This document shows, piece by piece, positions 1 through 9,702 of a DNA stretch of 64,000 bases. The number at the start of each line of letters is the position of its first letter. The first letter of the stretch is position 1. Both the position numbers and the translations under genes were made by a program. The notes under the pieces are model-generated. The model searched no databases and was not told where the DNA came from. It saw only the letters and a list, made by a program, of their open reading frames with translations. This DNA comes from Pseudomonas peradeniyensis (GTDB lineage: Bacteria; Pseudomonadota; Gammaproteobacteria; Pseudomonadales; Pseudomonadaceae): assembly GCF_014268935.2 (NCBI RefSeq), contig NZ_JABWRJ020000001.1, forward strand, positions 1,674,001 through 1,738,000, written 5' to 3'.

Positions 1-351
1 ACGCCCGAGGCGCTGCGCGAGCACCAGTGCCTGCTGTACATGCAGCAGGGCCGGGTCTACGACAAGTGGCAACTGGGGACACAGACCGTTCAGGTGCGTG
101 GCGCCCTGTTCTGTGACGATGCCGATATCGCCCGGCGCTGGGCCGTGGCGGGCGAAGGGATCACCTACAAGTCCTGGCTGGATGTGAGTGACGATGTATT
201 GGCGGGACGGCTCGTCGTGCTGTTGCAGGATCACCCCGGGCCGGGCATGCCGCTGAGCCTGGTGTGCCCGCACCGCAAGCAGTTGTCGCCTGCGGTGAAA
301 CAGCTGCACGCCTGGCTGTCGAGTCGCTTCGCCGCGCTTGAACGCTACTGA
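1..351 (+). CDS. LysR-family regulator, C-terminal part (truncated by window edge)
   Basis: The reading frame is open from the first base, so the gene begins upstream of the window. The 116 visible residues look like the end of a LysR substrate-binding domain. The giveaway is the C-terminal pattern in which a basic loop (CPHRKQLSPAV) is followed by an LHAWL helix, as in CrgA-type regulators. The DNA-binding helix-turn-helix is outside the window, so target and ligand cannot be guessed. The stop codon is immediately followed by the convergent end of the kinase gene. Confidence 0.75.
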   Translation, partial: TPEALREHQCLLYMQQGRVYDKWQLGTQTVQVRGALFCDDADIARRWAVAGEGITYKSWLDVSDDVLAGRLVVLLQDHPGPGMPLSLVCPHRKQLSPAVKQLHAWLSSRFAALERY

Positions 352-969
352 TCAGGCTACCGGCAGCACGCCCTGGATCGCCGATACCACCTGCCGTGTC
401 GCCACTTCCAGGGTGTCTTCATTACGGCACAAGAACCAGCCTTGATCGGCAACGGCTTGCTCGAATGCTTGCGTGCAGGCCACGTGTTCATCCAGTTCAT
501 ACATCACGGTACTGCTCAACCCACGCGAGCGCGCCGCTGCCCTCGCCCAGGAAATTTCAGGCTCGGTGACCACGCCCACATGCAGGTCCGGCACCCGCAC
601 GTCGCATTCGATGTTCAACCGTAGAATCTCGGCAAACGGCACCAGCCGGCGAAACGCGGCATCGGACGGATACCAGCGGTCGATCAGGATGATGCTGTCC
701 TTGGGCTGCCTGGCCAGCACATGCCAGGAAATCCAGGCCCGGCTATGCGCAAGGCGCTCACAGACCTTCATCTCCAGATCCCGGCAGGGATTTCTGACGA
801 ACTGGTTGACCAGGGCCATGGTTTCGCCCCGGTAGGGATCGCTCTTCTTCTCGCTGATGCGGATCACCTTCCTGTTGTCCGCCCTCAGCGCTTGGGTGAC
901 GGATTCCAGCAGCGTGGTCTTGCCGGTGCCCTTGGGCCCGTCGAGGGAAATGAACAGCGAATGATTCAT
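352..969 (-). CDS. P-loop kinase, thymidylate-kinase-like
   Basis: This 205-residue protein opens with a beta strand and a Walker A loop (GPKGTGKTT, about residues 11-19). It carries a DRWYPSD segment near residue 97, which resembles the DR(Y/W)..S motif of dTMP kinases. The length fits a thymidylate kinase-like fold. It is not the housekeeping tmk, which normally sits with holB, so a nucleotide or small-molecule kinase role is inferred and the substrate is unknown. It stands alone, convergent with the LysR gene. Confidence 0.6.
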   Translation of the reverse strand: MNHSLFISLDGPKGTGKTTLLESVTQALRADNRKVIRISEKKSDPYRGETMALVNQFVRNPCRDLEMKVCERLAHSRAWISWHVLARQPKDSIILIDRWYPSDAAFRRLVPFAEILRLNIECDVRVPDLHVGVVTEPEISWARAAARSRGLSSTVMYELDEHVACTQAFEQAVADQGWFLCRNEDTLEVATRQVVSAIQGVLPVA

Positions 970-1012
970 GCGTCACACAACGTTTGGATTTCCTTCATCG
1001 ACAGGCATTGGC

Positions 1013-1435
1013 TTACATCAGGCAGTAGAACTCGCTGACCTCTGCGACGATCTCCCGGGCGGCATTGTACAGCCTTGCCTCAGGTGTGAGGGCCATGGAG
1101 CGTGCTTCGAGCAAATAGCGCTGGCCGGCCTGGAAATGGGCGTAGTCGAGGGTCAGATAGCATTGGCGGACGGTGGTGCCACCCATCATGCTCAGCCCGC
1201 CACCGCCGCTCGTTTCGTAGTCGAACCTGACCACCAGCTCATGGCTGCCGGGAGTTACCTGGAAGAAGCGACCTTCTTCCAGGCGCTGCTTGTCGAGGCG
1301 TTCGGCCAGCAGCACGCGGTCGTTGGGGAATGGCAGCGAGAGGTCGACCCAGGCCATCTGTGGGTTGGCGGCTGGCATTGGGGCCTGGCAACCCGGGATG
1401 GCGGTGATCAGGAACAACAGCATCAGCCGGCGCAT
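1013..1435 (-). CDS. Putative lipoprotein, unknown function
   Basis: The 140-residue product begins with a short hydrophobic signal ending in a lipobox-like IPGC with Cys16, so it is probably a lipoprotein. The remainder is a small beta-rich domain (PGSHELVVRFDY, FQAGQRYLLEARS). The same design, a DUF-type protein with a G-x-H-x-L-x-V/I strand and an AGQRY strand, recurs in the lipoprotein at 48917-49324, so the two may be distant paralogues. No enzymatic motif was seen. Confidence 0.65.
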   Translation of the reverse strand: MRRLMLLFLITAIPGCQAPMPAANPQMAWVDLSLPFPNDRVLLAERLDKQRLEEGRFFQVTPGSHELVVRFDYETSGGGGLSMMGGTTVRQCYLTLDYAHFQAGQRYLLEARSMALTPEARLYNAAREIVAEVSEFYCLM

Positions 1436-1499
1436 GACAAAGACTCCTCTGGGGCCTGTATCAAGGATAGCGCCGTGGCCTTGGCAACGGAGGGGTTTG

Positions 1500-2408
1500 T
1501 CAGGCTTCGGGCACCCGTGGCAGGGATTCGGCCTGGGCGGTGCTCTGCGCAGCCGGCGGGGTCAGGCGCAGCACCCGGTCGCGGCCACCCTCGGCGAGCA
1601 GATAACCACCCTTGCCGTCCGGGACAATGGCCTGGGGCGCCTTCAGGTAGTTGAGCACCGTGTGACGAGTACCATCGCCGTCGATGCGCAGCAGGCGCGC
1701 ACGGTGGGTCGAATCCTCACTGATCCACAAGCCACGCTGGTCGCAAAGCAGGAACGTCGGATTGCGCAGGCCCTCGACCACCACCGGGTCGGCACCCTCG
1801 GCGTTGAACGCACGGATCTTGCCGGTGGCCTTCTCGGTGTACAGCAGGCGCCCGTCGGTGCAGCGGGTCAGGCCTTCGGTTTCGGTCAGGCCCGCACGCA
1901 GCACATCGAGCTCGCCGCTGCGCCAGTCGTAGCGCATCAGCCGGCCATCGCCCTTGCGGTCCTCGATGGCGTAAAGATGCTTGCCATCGTTGTACAGGCC
2001 CTGCACGTTGTTGCCTTCGAACAGCTGGCTGACCTGGCCGTTGCGCGACACGCTGACCGGCGCCCCGCCCACCTCCTGGCTGAACGCCCAGCCACCGTCG
2101 ACGGCGACCATGCCATCGGGCTTGGACAGGCCCTCGAGCACCACCATCCGGTCGCCCTCGGCGGTGATGCGCATGATGCTGCCCTTGCCGCCGTTGAGTT
2201 CGCGGCTGACCAGCAGGCTGCCGTCAGCCTGGGGCAGCAGCGAGGCAGCCCGGGTCACCGAGTTGTGCAGCACTTGCACGCTCCAGCCTTCGGCAGCCTG
2301 CACCGGGTAGAAGGACTGCCAGGCGAAGAAACCCAGGGTACAGGCCACCAGGCCTCCGGTACCGGCCAGAGCGAGGCGGACAGCACGTTTGCGCAGGACA
2401 GGCATCAT
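1500..2408 (-). CDS. Membrane-anchored six-bladed beta-propeller protein (SMP-30/NHL-like)
   Basis: The protein has 302 residues and an N-terminal membrane anchor or signal at about residues 9-31. Repeated propeller-blade strands follow (DGSLLVSRE, NGKHLYAIEDRKGDGRLMRYD-like, DGRLLYTEKATGKIRAF). The arrangement resembles SMP-30/gluconolactonase or sugar-dehydrogenase-like propellers in the periplasm. No clear catalytic metal site was identified, so it may be a lactonase-like enzyme or a binding protein. It is divergent from the ureidoglycine aminohydrolase gene. Confidence 0.6.
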   Translation of the reverse strand: MMPVLRKRAVRLALAGTGGLVACTLGFFAWQSFYPVQAAEGWSVQVLHNSVTRAASLLPQADGSLLVSRELNGGKGSIMRITAEGDRMVVLEGLSKPDGMVAVDGGWAFSQEVGGAPVSVSRNGQVSQLFEGNNVQGLYNDGKHLYAIEDRKGDGRLMRYDWRSGELDVLRAGLTETEGLTRCTDGRLLYTEKATGKIRAFNAEGADPVVVEGLRNPTFLLCDQRGLWISEDSTHRARLLRIDGDGTRHTVLNYLKAPQAIVPDGKGGYLLAEGGRDRVLRLTPPAAQSTAQAESLPRVPEA

Positions 2409-2531
2409 CGATTCAGCTCCGTGGAAGTGCTGGCGATGCTAGCAAGGTGATGTGAAAAAAATGTCATTGCCATAAAACCTGGGAAACTTCCTACACCCGC
2501 GCCATGAGAATACCGTCATCACATTCAGCAA

Positions 2532-2552
2532 TTGGATACCGGGTATTCCAAC
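2532..2552. promoter_or_regulatory. Imperfect inverted repeat, possible operator
   Basis: A near-palindrome (TTGGATACC followed by GGTATTCCAA) lies in the 255-base divergent region between the propeller gene and the ureidoglycine aminohydrolase gene. An AT-rich stretch that could hold a promoter follows it. Operator function is only inferred from position and symmetry. Confidence 0.3.
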
Positions 2553-2663
2553 ATTTAATTTGTAGATGGCACAGCCACGCCCCTATGCTGGCGGTGCATC
2601 CCCTGCACGCACCGGCCGGTGTGGTCCAAGGCATGGGGAGAGAACAACAAGTCGAGACCGTTC

Positions 2664-3500
<837 letters not shown>

Positions 3501-3506
3501 TGAGCA

Positions 3507-3534
3507 TGCAGGAGCGGGCACGCCCGCTCCTGCA
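3507..3534. repeat. Single REP-like hairpin
   Basis: Perfect 13-base arms (TGCAGGAGCGGGC) separated by two bases lie directly after the allE stop codon. This is the short REP form common in P. putida and could also end transcription, although no T-run follows. Confidence 0.6.
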
Positions 3535-3580
3535 GGTCTTGATCCATACTGATCGGACCTTCCCTTTCGACCTCCCCGCC

Positions 3581-4186
3581 ATGACCCACCTACGCCCTAT
3601 GCTTGTCCTGCTGCTCCTGCTGCCGGGCACCTTGCCGTGGGCAGACGATTGGCAACTCGCCCACCAGGAAGACGGCATCGATGTCTACCTGAGCAGCGTC
3701 GACGGTTCGCCCTACCAGCAGTTCCGCGGCATCGCCCGGATCAAGGCCAGCCTGCGTACCCTCACCGACCTGCAGGAGAACCTGCGGGTGGCCTGTAAAT
3801 GGCTGTACGCCTGCGCCGACATGCGCCTGCTGGAGGTGGACGGCGACACCACCTGGGTCTACCTCACCACCGCCCTGCCCTGGCCAGCCAAGCCCCGCGA
3901 CATGGTGCTCAAGGTACGCACCGAGCGCCTCGACGACGACACCCTGGTCCGCCACCTGAGCGCCGAGCCCGGACGGGTGCCGGCCGCGCCCGGGCTGATC
4001 CGCGTGCGCCGGCTCAGCGGCGAGTGGATCATGCGCCCGCTGGGCGAGCGCGAGACCGAGGTCACCTACCAGCTGCGCGCCGACCCGGCCGGCGATGTGC
4101 CGGGCTGGCTGGCCAACCGCTTCGTCGTCGATGCGCCGATGGTCACCCTGAAGACCTTGCGGGCGGTGGCCGAGCGTCAACCGTAA
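3581..4186 (+). CDS. START-domain lipid-binding protein, secreted
   Basis: The 201-residue product has a cleavable signal peptide (hydrophobic run ending about residue 21, LPWA-DD). It is followed by a START-like fold: WQLAHQEDGIDVYLS at the beginning, a central TTALPWPAKPRDMV segment, and ANRFVVDAPMVTLKTLRAVAE at the end. Bacterial members are periplasmic proteins presumed to bind a lipid or hydrophobic ligand. The start at 3581 gives a proper signal peptide. It is separated from allE by a REP hairpin and is convergent with the efflux operon. Confidence 0.75.
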   Translation: MTHLRPMLVLLLLLPGTLPWADDWQLAHQEDGIDVYLSSVDGSPYQQFRGIARIKASLRTLTDLQENLRVACKWLYACADMRLLEVDGDTTWVYLTTALPWPAKPRDMVLKVRTERLDDDTLVRHLSAEPGRVPAAPGLIRVRRLSGEWIMRPLGERETEVTYQLRADPAGDVPGWLANRFVVDAPMVTLKTLRAVAERQP

Positions 4187-4189
4187 TTG

Positions 4190-5698
4190 CTAGCGACTGC
4201 GCAGCAGCAGGGACGCCAGCGCGCAACCGAGCAGCGCCACGCACGACAGGTAGAACGCATCCGAATAGGCCATCAGGTAAGCCTGCTCGCGCACGCTGCG
4301 GTCGATCAACGCCAAGGTCTGCATCACCTGCGGTGACTGCGGATCGACCATGCCGCCGGGCAGGCGCTGCTGCAGCGCGCCGTCGAACAGGGTCAGCCCT
4401 TCGCCCACCCGCACCGAATGAAAGCGCTCGCGCTGCGACACCAGTTGCGTCAGCAGCGCCGTGCCCAGCGCGCCGCCGAGGTTGCGCAGCATCGAGATCA
4501 GCGCCGAGGCCGAGCCGGCCTGGGCCTTGTCCAGGCCCTTCACCGCCAGCACCGACAGCGCCACCATGATCAACGGCTGGCCGATGCCGCGCACCACCGT
4601 CGAAGGGATGATCACGTTGCTGCCCGCGTCCACCGTCAGTGTCGATCCCAGCCAGCAGCCCAGGGCCATGATGGCGAAGCCGCTGGCCACCAGCAGCTTG
4701 GCGTTGAGCCAGCGCATCAGCCGTGGCAGCAACGGCGCCAGCAGCAGCTGGACCATGCCGTAGGCGATCAGGCTCTTGCCGATCTCGCTGGCACTGTAGC
4801 CCTGCACCAGCGACAGGTAGTTGGGCACCAGGAACACCAGGCCGAAGGTCGCCGCGCCGAACACCGCCATGGCCAGGCTCGACACGCCGAAGTTGTAGCT
4901 GCCCAGCAGGCGCAGGTTGATGAACGGCCGCGCGCCCCACAGCTGGCGCTGGATGAACAGCGCCAGGGCGATCACCGCGACGAGGCTGAAGCCGACGATG
5001 AAGCGCGATTCGAACCAATCCTTGCGCCCGCCCTCCTCCAGCACCACCTGCAAGGCCCCCAGCCCCAGCGCCATGGCGACGATGCCCAGCCAATCCGCCT
5101 GGCGCAGGGCACTGCGATCACCGGCCTGGCCCTTGATCGACCAGGCCACCGCCGCCAGCAGGGCAACGCCCGGCGGCAGCTGCAGCAGGAAGATCCAGCG
5201 CCAGGAGTACATGTCGGTGAGCCAGCCGCCGATCGACGGCCCGGCGGCTTGGGCCACGCTGTTGGACAGGCTGAACAGCGCCATGCCCAGCGCCAGGCGG
5301 CTGGCCGGCAGCTCGGTGATGATCAACTGCATCGACAGCGGGATCAGCACCGCGCCGGAGGCGCCCTGGATCACCCGCAGGCTGATCATCGCCTCCAGGC
5401 TGCCGGCCATGGCGCAGCTCACCGAGCTGACCAGGAACACCGCCGAGCCCACCAGCATGACCCGACGCAGGGAGAACACCTGCACCAGCCAGGCGGTCAA
5501 CGGGATCATGCTGATCTCGGCCACCAGGTAGGCGGTGGAGATCCACGAGCCTTCCTCGAAGCTGGCCCCCAGCGCGCCCTCGATCTCGGGCAGGGCGGCG
5601 CTGGTGACATGCACGTTCATGCCGGCCATGAAACAGCCGAACAGGCCGCCGATCACCGCCACCCAGGCACGCAGGGAGACTTTGTCTTCAGCGCTCAT
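4190..5698 (-). CDS. emrB: DHA2-family multidrug efflux permease (EmrB/QacA type)
   Basis: This 502-residue inner-membrane protein has about 14 hydrophobic segments. It carries the antiporter motif C region (AAGPSIGGWLTD near residues 150-162) followed by WRWIFLLQLP, both typical of the EmrB subgroup of drug:H+ antiporters. It overlaps the 3' end of the membrane-fusion gene by 11 bases, so the two are translationally coupled. Together they should pump hydrophobic drugs or uncouplers through an outer-membrane TolC-type channel encoded elsewhere. Substrates cannot be read from sequence. Confidence 0.88.
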   Translation of the reverse strand: MSAEDKVSLRAWVAVIGGLFGCFMAGMNVHVTSAALPEIEGALGASFEEGSWISTAYLVAEISMIPLTAWLVQVFSLRRVMLVGSAVFLVSSVSCAMAGSLEAMISLRVIQGASGAVLIPLSMQLIITELPASRLALGMALFSLSNSVAQAAGPSIGGWLTDMYSWRWIFLLQLPPGVALLAAVAWSIKGQAGDRSALRQADWLGIVAMALGLGALQVVLEEGGRKDWFESRFIVGFSLVAVIALALFIQRQLWGARPFINLRLLGSYNFGVSSLAMAVFGAATFGLVFLVPNYLSLVQGYSASEIGKSLIAYGMVQLLLAPLLPRLMRWLNAKLLVASGFAIMALGCWLGSTLTVDAGSNVIIPSTVVRGIGQPLIMVALSVLAVKGLDKAQAGSASALISMLRNLGGALGTALLTQLVSQRERFHSVRVGEGLTLFDGALQQRLPGGMVDPQSPQVMQTLALIDRSVREQAYLMAYSDAFYLSCVALLGCALASLLLRSR

Positions 5699-6824
5699 GG
5701 CGGGCCTGCCGGGTGTCGACGGTGGCGATCACCGACATGCCGGGCAGCAGCCGTGGGCTGTCGTCGCCCTCCAGGTCGAGGTGGATGCGTACCGGAAAGC
5801 GCTGGACGATCTTGGTGAAGTTGCCGGTGGCGTTGTCCGGCGGCAGCAGTGCGAACACCGCGCCGGAGCCTGGGGAGACGCTGTCCACCGTACCGCGCCA
5901 GTGCTGGCCGAAGGTGTCGACCTCAAGGGTCACCGGCTGGCCGGGACGCATCTGCGCCAGCTGGGTTTCCTTGAAGTTGGCCACCACGTAGGCCTGCGCC
6001 ACCGGCACCAGCGCCAGCAGCGGCAGGCCGGGGGTGACGTACTGCTGCTGGCGCACCTTGCGCTGGCCGACCACGCCGTCGAACGGCGCGCGGATCTCGG
6101 TGTCGGCCAGGGCGCTGCGGGCCAGGTCGGCCTCGGCGCGGGCCTGGTCGAGGTCGGCCTGGCGCTGCAGCAGCTCGGCGTCCAGTTGCTTGCCCTGCTG
6201 CTCCAGCATCGCCTTGCGCGCGTGCTGGCGGGCCAGTTCAGCGTCGGCGGCGCGCTGCATGGCCTGGGCCTGGATGCGGGTGGCGCGGGCCTGCTCCATG
6301 CGCTGCACGCTGGCCGCCTGCCATTGCGCCAGGTGCTGGTAGCGCTGCCAGTCGGCCTCGGCCCGTTGCGCCTCGCCGCGGCTGCCACCGCGTTCGGCGT
6401 CGGCACGGGCGATGGCGTGGGCCTGCTCGTCCTGTTCGGCGGCGAAGGCACGCAGGCGCATGCGCTGCACCTGCAGCGCCGCCTCGCTCACCGCCAGGTG
6501 CGCCTCGGCCTTGCGCAGGCGGTCGCGAAAGTCCCGTTCGTCCAGGCGCACCAGCAGGTCGCCGGCCTTGACCGTGGCGTTGTCCGCCACCGCCACCTCG
6601 GCCACGTAGCCACTGACCCGGGCACTGATCGGTGCCCAGTCGGCGCGCACGTAGGCGTCGTCGGTCTGCTCCAGGAAACGGCCGTCGAGCCACCAGTAGC
6701 CGCCATAGGCCGCCACCAGCAGCCCGAGCCCCCCGGCCAGGCCGAAACGCAGCAGACGCTGGCGATGCCGGCCGCGGGTTTGCTCGAGGGTGTGCTGGGG
6801 ATCTGGGCTGACCGCCTGGTTCAT
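5688..6824 (-). CDS. emrA: EmrA/HlyD-family membrane fusion protein
   Basis: The protein has 378 residues, with one membrane helix around residues 27-46. The EmrA signature TDDAYVRADWAPISARVSGYV follows, then a long alpha-helical coiled-coil hairpin rich in Ala, Arg and Gln. A second lipoyl/beta-barrel half (APFDGVVGQRKV) completes it. The ATG at 6824 is preferred to the one at 6836 because GGAG lies seven bases before it. It is first gene of a two-gene efflux operon with the DHA2 permease. Confidence 0.87.
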   Translation of the reverse strand: MNQAVSPDPQHTLEQTRGRHRQRLLRFGLAGGLGLLVAAYGGYWWLDGRFLEQTDDAYVRADWAPISARVSGYVAEVAVADNATVKAGDLLVRLDERDFRDRLRKAEAHLAVSEAALQVQRMRLRAFAAEQDEQAHAIARADAERGGSRGEAQRAEADWQRYQHLAQWQAASVQRMEQARATRIQAQAMQRAADAELARQHARKAMLEQQGKQLDAELLQRQADLDQARAEADLARSALADTEIRAPFDGVVGQRKVRQQQYVTPGLPLLALVPVAQAYVVANFKETQLAQMRPGQPVTLEVDTFGQHWRGTVDSVSPGSGAVFALLPPDNATGNFTKIVQRFPVRIHLDLEGDDSPRLLPGMSVIATVDTRQARHER

Positions 6825-6952
6825 GCTGGGCTCCATCCGATGGGGGGAGCGTCAGGGTACGGAATCTGCGATTGTCGTTCGCTCGCGAATCAGCAAGCAA
6901 TCGTCGCGAAATGGACAGCAGATCAACTAACACCAATGGCGGGTTAGAGCAC

Positions 6953-7085
6953 CTGTGGGAGCGGCCTTGTGTCGCGAAAGGGCCGTGCAACGGCCCCAGG
7001 ATGTCAGCATTTACGCAAAAATCGCCGGGGCTGCTACGCAGCCCTTTCCGACCGGTCCGACGCCTCGGCAAGGCCGCTCCCGCAG
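6953..7085. repeat. REP pair (BIME) between efflux operon and hydrolase gene
   Basis: A CTGTGGGAGCGGCCTTG arm at the left matches an inverted AAGGCCGCTCCCGCAG arm at the right. Between them are complementary GGGCCG/GGCCCC and GGGGCTGC/GCAGCCC hairpins. This is the standard head-to-head REP arrangement of P. putida and fills most of the 290-base gap. Confidence 0.75.
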
Positions 7086-7113
7086 GGCGGGGTGTGTTCG
7101 TTGTGGGATGCGT

Positions 7114-7986
7114 TCAATCCTGCAGGAACGCCAGCACCTGCTCTGCGGCCATCTGCGGATCTTCCTGCATGAAGCAGTGCCCACCTGCCACCTGCTGCGC
7201 ACTCACCCGGGCGTTGAGCCCCGCCAGGCGCTGTACCGAATGTGGCACGAACGGATAGGTCTGCTCGCCGTACAGGATCCGCGTCGGTGTCTGGATGCTG
7301 CCCAGCTGCTGCCACATACGCTCGGGGAACGAACTGAAGATCTCCACCTCACGGCTGGGCCGGCACTTGAGCACCACGCCTTCGCCGCAATCGCCGATGG
7401 CGTGCTCCACATAGGCCTGCAAGGCGGTGTCGGTCCAGCCCTTGAAGATCCCGCGCCCTTGCAGCGAGGCCTGCGCCGCCTCGCGATCAGGCCAGTGGCT
7501 GCGGCGGGTGGCGGCCTTGCGCGCCAGGGCGTGGCGACGGTGCAGGCCGACCATGCCGGCGGCGCCCATCACCCCGATCATGCGCCGGCTGAACAGCACC
7601 GGATCCAGCAGCACGGCGCGCTGGAACAATTGCGGCTCGCTGGCCAGGATCAGCCCGGTGAGCACGCCGCCGAAACTGTGGCCCAGGGCGTAGCGCGGGA
7701 CATCGCCATACTCGCCACGCCCGACCTCGAACGCCTCCACCGCCAGCGCCGCGCTGCGGTTCCAACCGCAAAAGGCGCCGCCGTGATCACTGTCGCCATG
7801 GCCTTGCACATCGCTCAGCCACAGGTCGAAATGCTCGCCCAGGCGCATGAGCATGGGTTGGTAAACCAGGCTGCAGAAGCCGTTGCCATGCAGAAAGTGC
7901 AGCAGCGGCCTGCCGCTGGCGGGGGTTCGCCATCCGCGCAGGGTAAAACCTTCCGCGCATTCATGGGACCAGGGAATCAACTCCAT
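7114..7986 (-). CDS. Alpha/beta hydrolase
   Basis: The 290-residue protein has an HGNGF oxyanion-hole loop, a GHSFGG nucleophile elbow (catalytic Ser) and a C-terminal GGHCF with the likely catalytic His. A DVQGHGDSD segment after strand 4 is typical of the family. It is an intracellular esterase/hydrolase of unknown substrate. An in-frame GTG nine bases upstream (7995) is an alternative start. It lies just downstream of, and in the same direction as, the LysE exporter gene, so the two may be cotranscribed. Confidence 0.8.
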   Translation of the reverse strand: MELIPWSHECAEGFTLRGWRTPASGRPLLHFLHGNGFCSLVYQPMLMRLGEHFDLWLSDVQGHGDSDHGGAFCGWNRSAALAVEAFEVGRGEYGDVPRYALGHSFGGVLTGLILASEPQLFQRAVLLDPVLFSRRMIGVMGAAGMVGLHRRHALARKAATRRSHWPDREAAQASLQGRGIFKGWTDTALQAYVEHAIGDCGEGVVLKCRPSREVEIFSSFPERMWQQLGSIQTPTRILYGEQTYPFVPHSVQRLAGLNARVSAQQVAGGHCFMQEDPQMAAEQVLAFLQD

Positions 7987-8004
7987 CGACGGCACTCATC
8001 GGCT

Positions 8005-8625
8005 CTAGGAAAACGCCGATTCTACAAACAGCAGCGGATACAGTGAAATCACCAGCAGCACGGCCATCAGGACATTGAACAGCACCACTGCGCGCGGATT
8101 GCGCAGCAGGTTGCGCAAGGCGCTGCCGAACATCACCCAGATGCCGACGCTGGGCAGGTTCACCAGGGCAAAAACGGTGGCGATGACGATTACGTTGAAC
8201 ACGTAGCCCTGGGCCGGCGTATAGGTGGTGATCGCCCCGATCGCCATCACCCAGGCCTTCGGGTTGACCCACTGGAATGCCGCGGCGCCCCAGAACCCAA
8301 GCGGCTTGCGGCTGCCGGCGGCATCGCCGGACATCGGCCCTGAGGTGGCGATCTTCCAGGCCAGGTACAGCAGGTACGCCGCGCCCGCGTAGCGCAGGAT
8401 GCTGTACAGCGGCGGCCAGGCCTTGAACACCTCGCCCAGCCCAAGGCCCACCGCCAGTACCATCACCATGAAGCCGACGCTGATGCCCAGGGCGTGGGGA
8501 ATGGTGCGGCGCACGCCGAAGTTGACCCCCGAGGCCAGCAGCATGGTGTTGTTCGGACCGGGGGTGATGGAAGAGACGAAGGCGAACAGGACGAACGCAC
8601 TGAGCAGATCGAGCGAGGCAAGCAT
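8005..8625 (-). CDS. LysE/RhtB-family amino acid exporter
   Basis: The 206-residue membrane protein carries the family N-terminal motif SITPGPNNTMLLASG near residues 19-33 and about six hydrophobic segments. It also has the NPKAW loop in the middle. Members export amino acids or related metabolites. It is one of three LysE-like genes in the window. The substrate cannot be assigned. Confidence 0.82.
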   Translation of the reverse strand: MLASLDLLSAFVLFAFVSSITPGPNNTMLLASGVNFGVRRTIPHALGISVGFMVMVLAVGLGLGEVFKAWPPLYSILRYAGAAYLLYLAWKIATSGPMSGDAAGSRKPLGFWGAAAFQWVNPKAWVMAIGAITTYTPAQGYVFNVIVIATVFALVNLPSVGIWVMFGSALRNLLRNPRAVVLFNVLMAVLLVISLYPLLFVESAFS

Positions 8626-8763
8626 GGCGGCGGTTTCCGGCTTTTCTGATTATCGAAAGGCCACAGTAGCGGAGGGTTGGATGCAATGACCGGTACAGTT
8701 GGGTGAAATTGCGTGGATACACATTTCTGAGCTGGTTGTATGGCTTGAGGCTTCTGTCGTTCT

Positions 8764-9019
8764 TGAGATCGAGCGCCGCCCGCGCGGCGCATCGCGGATG
8801 AATCCGCTCCTACATTTGTTGCAACGTGCCGAACCTGTCAGGCCATGGTTGCCAGCCTTGGCGCCTGTCTTGAGACAGGTGGGGCGGCGGCAATGCACGT
8901 CGAAAAATCGCGTCGAGCCCACAAGGCTTACAACCATGGCCTATCAGGCATGGCCACGTTGCAACAAATGTAGGAGCGGATTCATCCGCGATGCGCCGCG
9001 CGGGCGGCGCTCGATCTCA
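8764..9019. repeat. Large inverted REP pair (BIME) with 65-base perfect arms
   Basis: The arms at 8764-8828 and 8955-9019 are exact reverse complements over 65 bases. They contain the GTAGGAGCGGATTCATCCGCGATG REP hairpin plus a GC-rich extension. The 126-base spacer has further nested symmetry (AGGCCATGGTTG at the left, CAACCATGGCCT at the right) and a central CCTGTCT/AGACAGG hairpin. It lies just past the 3' end of the RAYT gene, the expected partner enzyme for such repeats. Together with short flanks it accounts for the 423 bases without a gene. Confidence 0.85.
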
Positions 9020-9048
9020 CAGGCGCTGAAATCTCAAGACGAACACCC

Positions 9049-9504
9049 CTACAACCAGATCGCATCCCAGTGCGAGTAGCTACCCACACTGTCCACTAAC
9101 CCTGCTCGCAACGGATTGGCAATGATGTACCTTGCAACCATGACCACATCGTCCTCCTTTCGTAAGGCACGATCGTGATAACCGGCTTGCCAGACGGGTG
9201 TTGAGCTGCCCCCAACCTTGTGCAGTTCTTGACTGGACCTAGCCTTGAAGTAACGCATCAACGTGCTCAGTGTCACATCTTCCAATTCAACCAACCAATG
9301 AAGATGGTCAGGCATCACAACCCAGGCCAGTGACTGGCAACTACCTTCCTGGTCAGCCAGGCGCAGGTACTTGACTACCGTGCGTGCATAGTGGAAATCG
9401 AGGAACAAGGGTCGGCGACGATGCGTTACTGTGGTCAGCAGATAGAACCTACCGGACTCTGAGTATCTGCCACGACGCAGGTGGCTACTTTTTGGGATTG
9501 GCAT
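9049..9504 (-). mobile_element. REP-associated tyrosine transposase (RAYT)
   Basis: The 151-residue protein belongs to the Y1/HUH (IS200-like) superfamily. It has the GRFYLLTTVTHRRRPLF start, the HUH metal motif in MPDHLHWLVEL, a YFKARSS helix, and the family C-terminus WQAGYHDRALR...YIIANPLRAGLV. The ATG at 9504 fits homologues better than the upstream one at 9546. RAYTs are single-copy domesticated transposases that act on REP hairpins, and a matching BIME lies directly downstream. The gene looks intact. Confidence 0.85.
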
Positions 9505-9702
9505 GTGGGTCGTCCATAAATGGCATACCCAGAACCAGCCTAGCATTAGCGATCACCGGTTGGGCAGAGGAGTCTTTTCAGTACTTTTCGAAGGTGACTT
9601 GCGCTCGCCCCCCTGGCCCCGAAAATCTTCCGCCAGACACCTGGCGGCCTTACCTCATCCTCCCTGACACTACCGACCTACCAATTACAAGGAAGCCCCA
9701 CC

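Noticed and set aside
4418..5818. A 466-codon plus-strand frame across the efflux permease
   Set aside because: Composition dominated by His, Gln, Ala and Arg; it lies wholly antisense to the EmrB-type gene, which has a convincing membrane topology.
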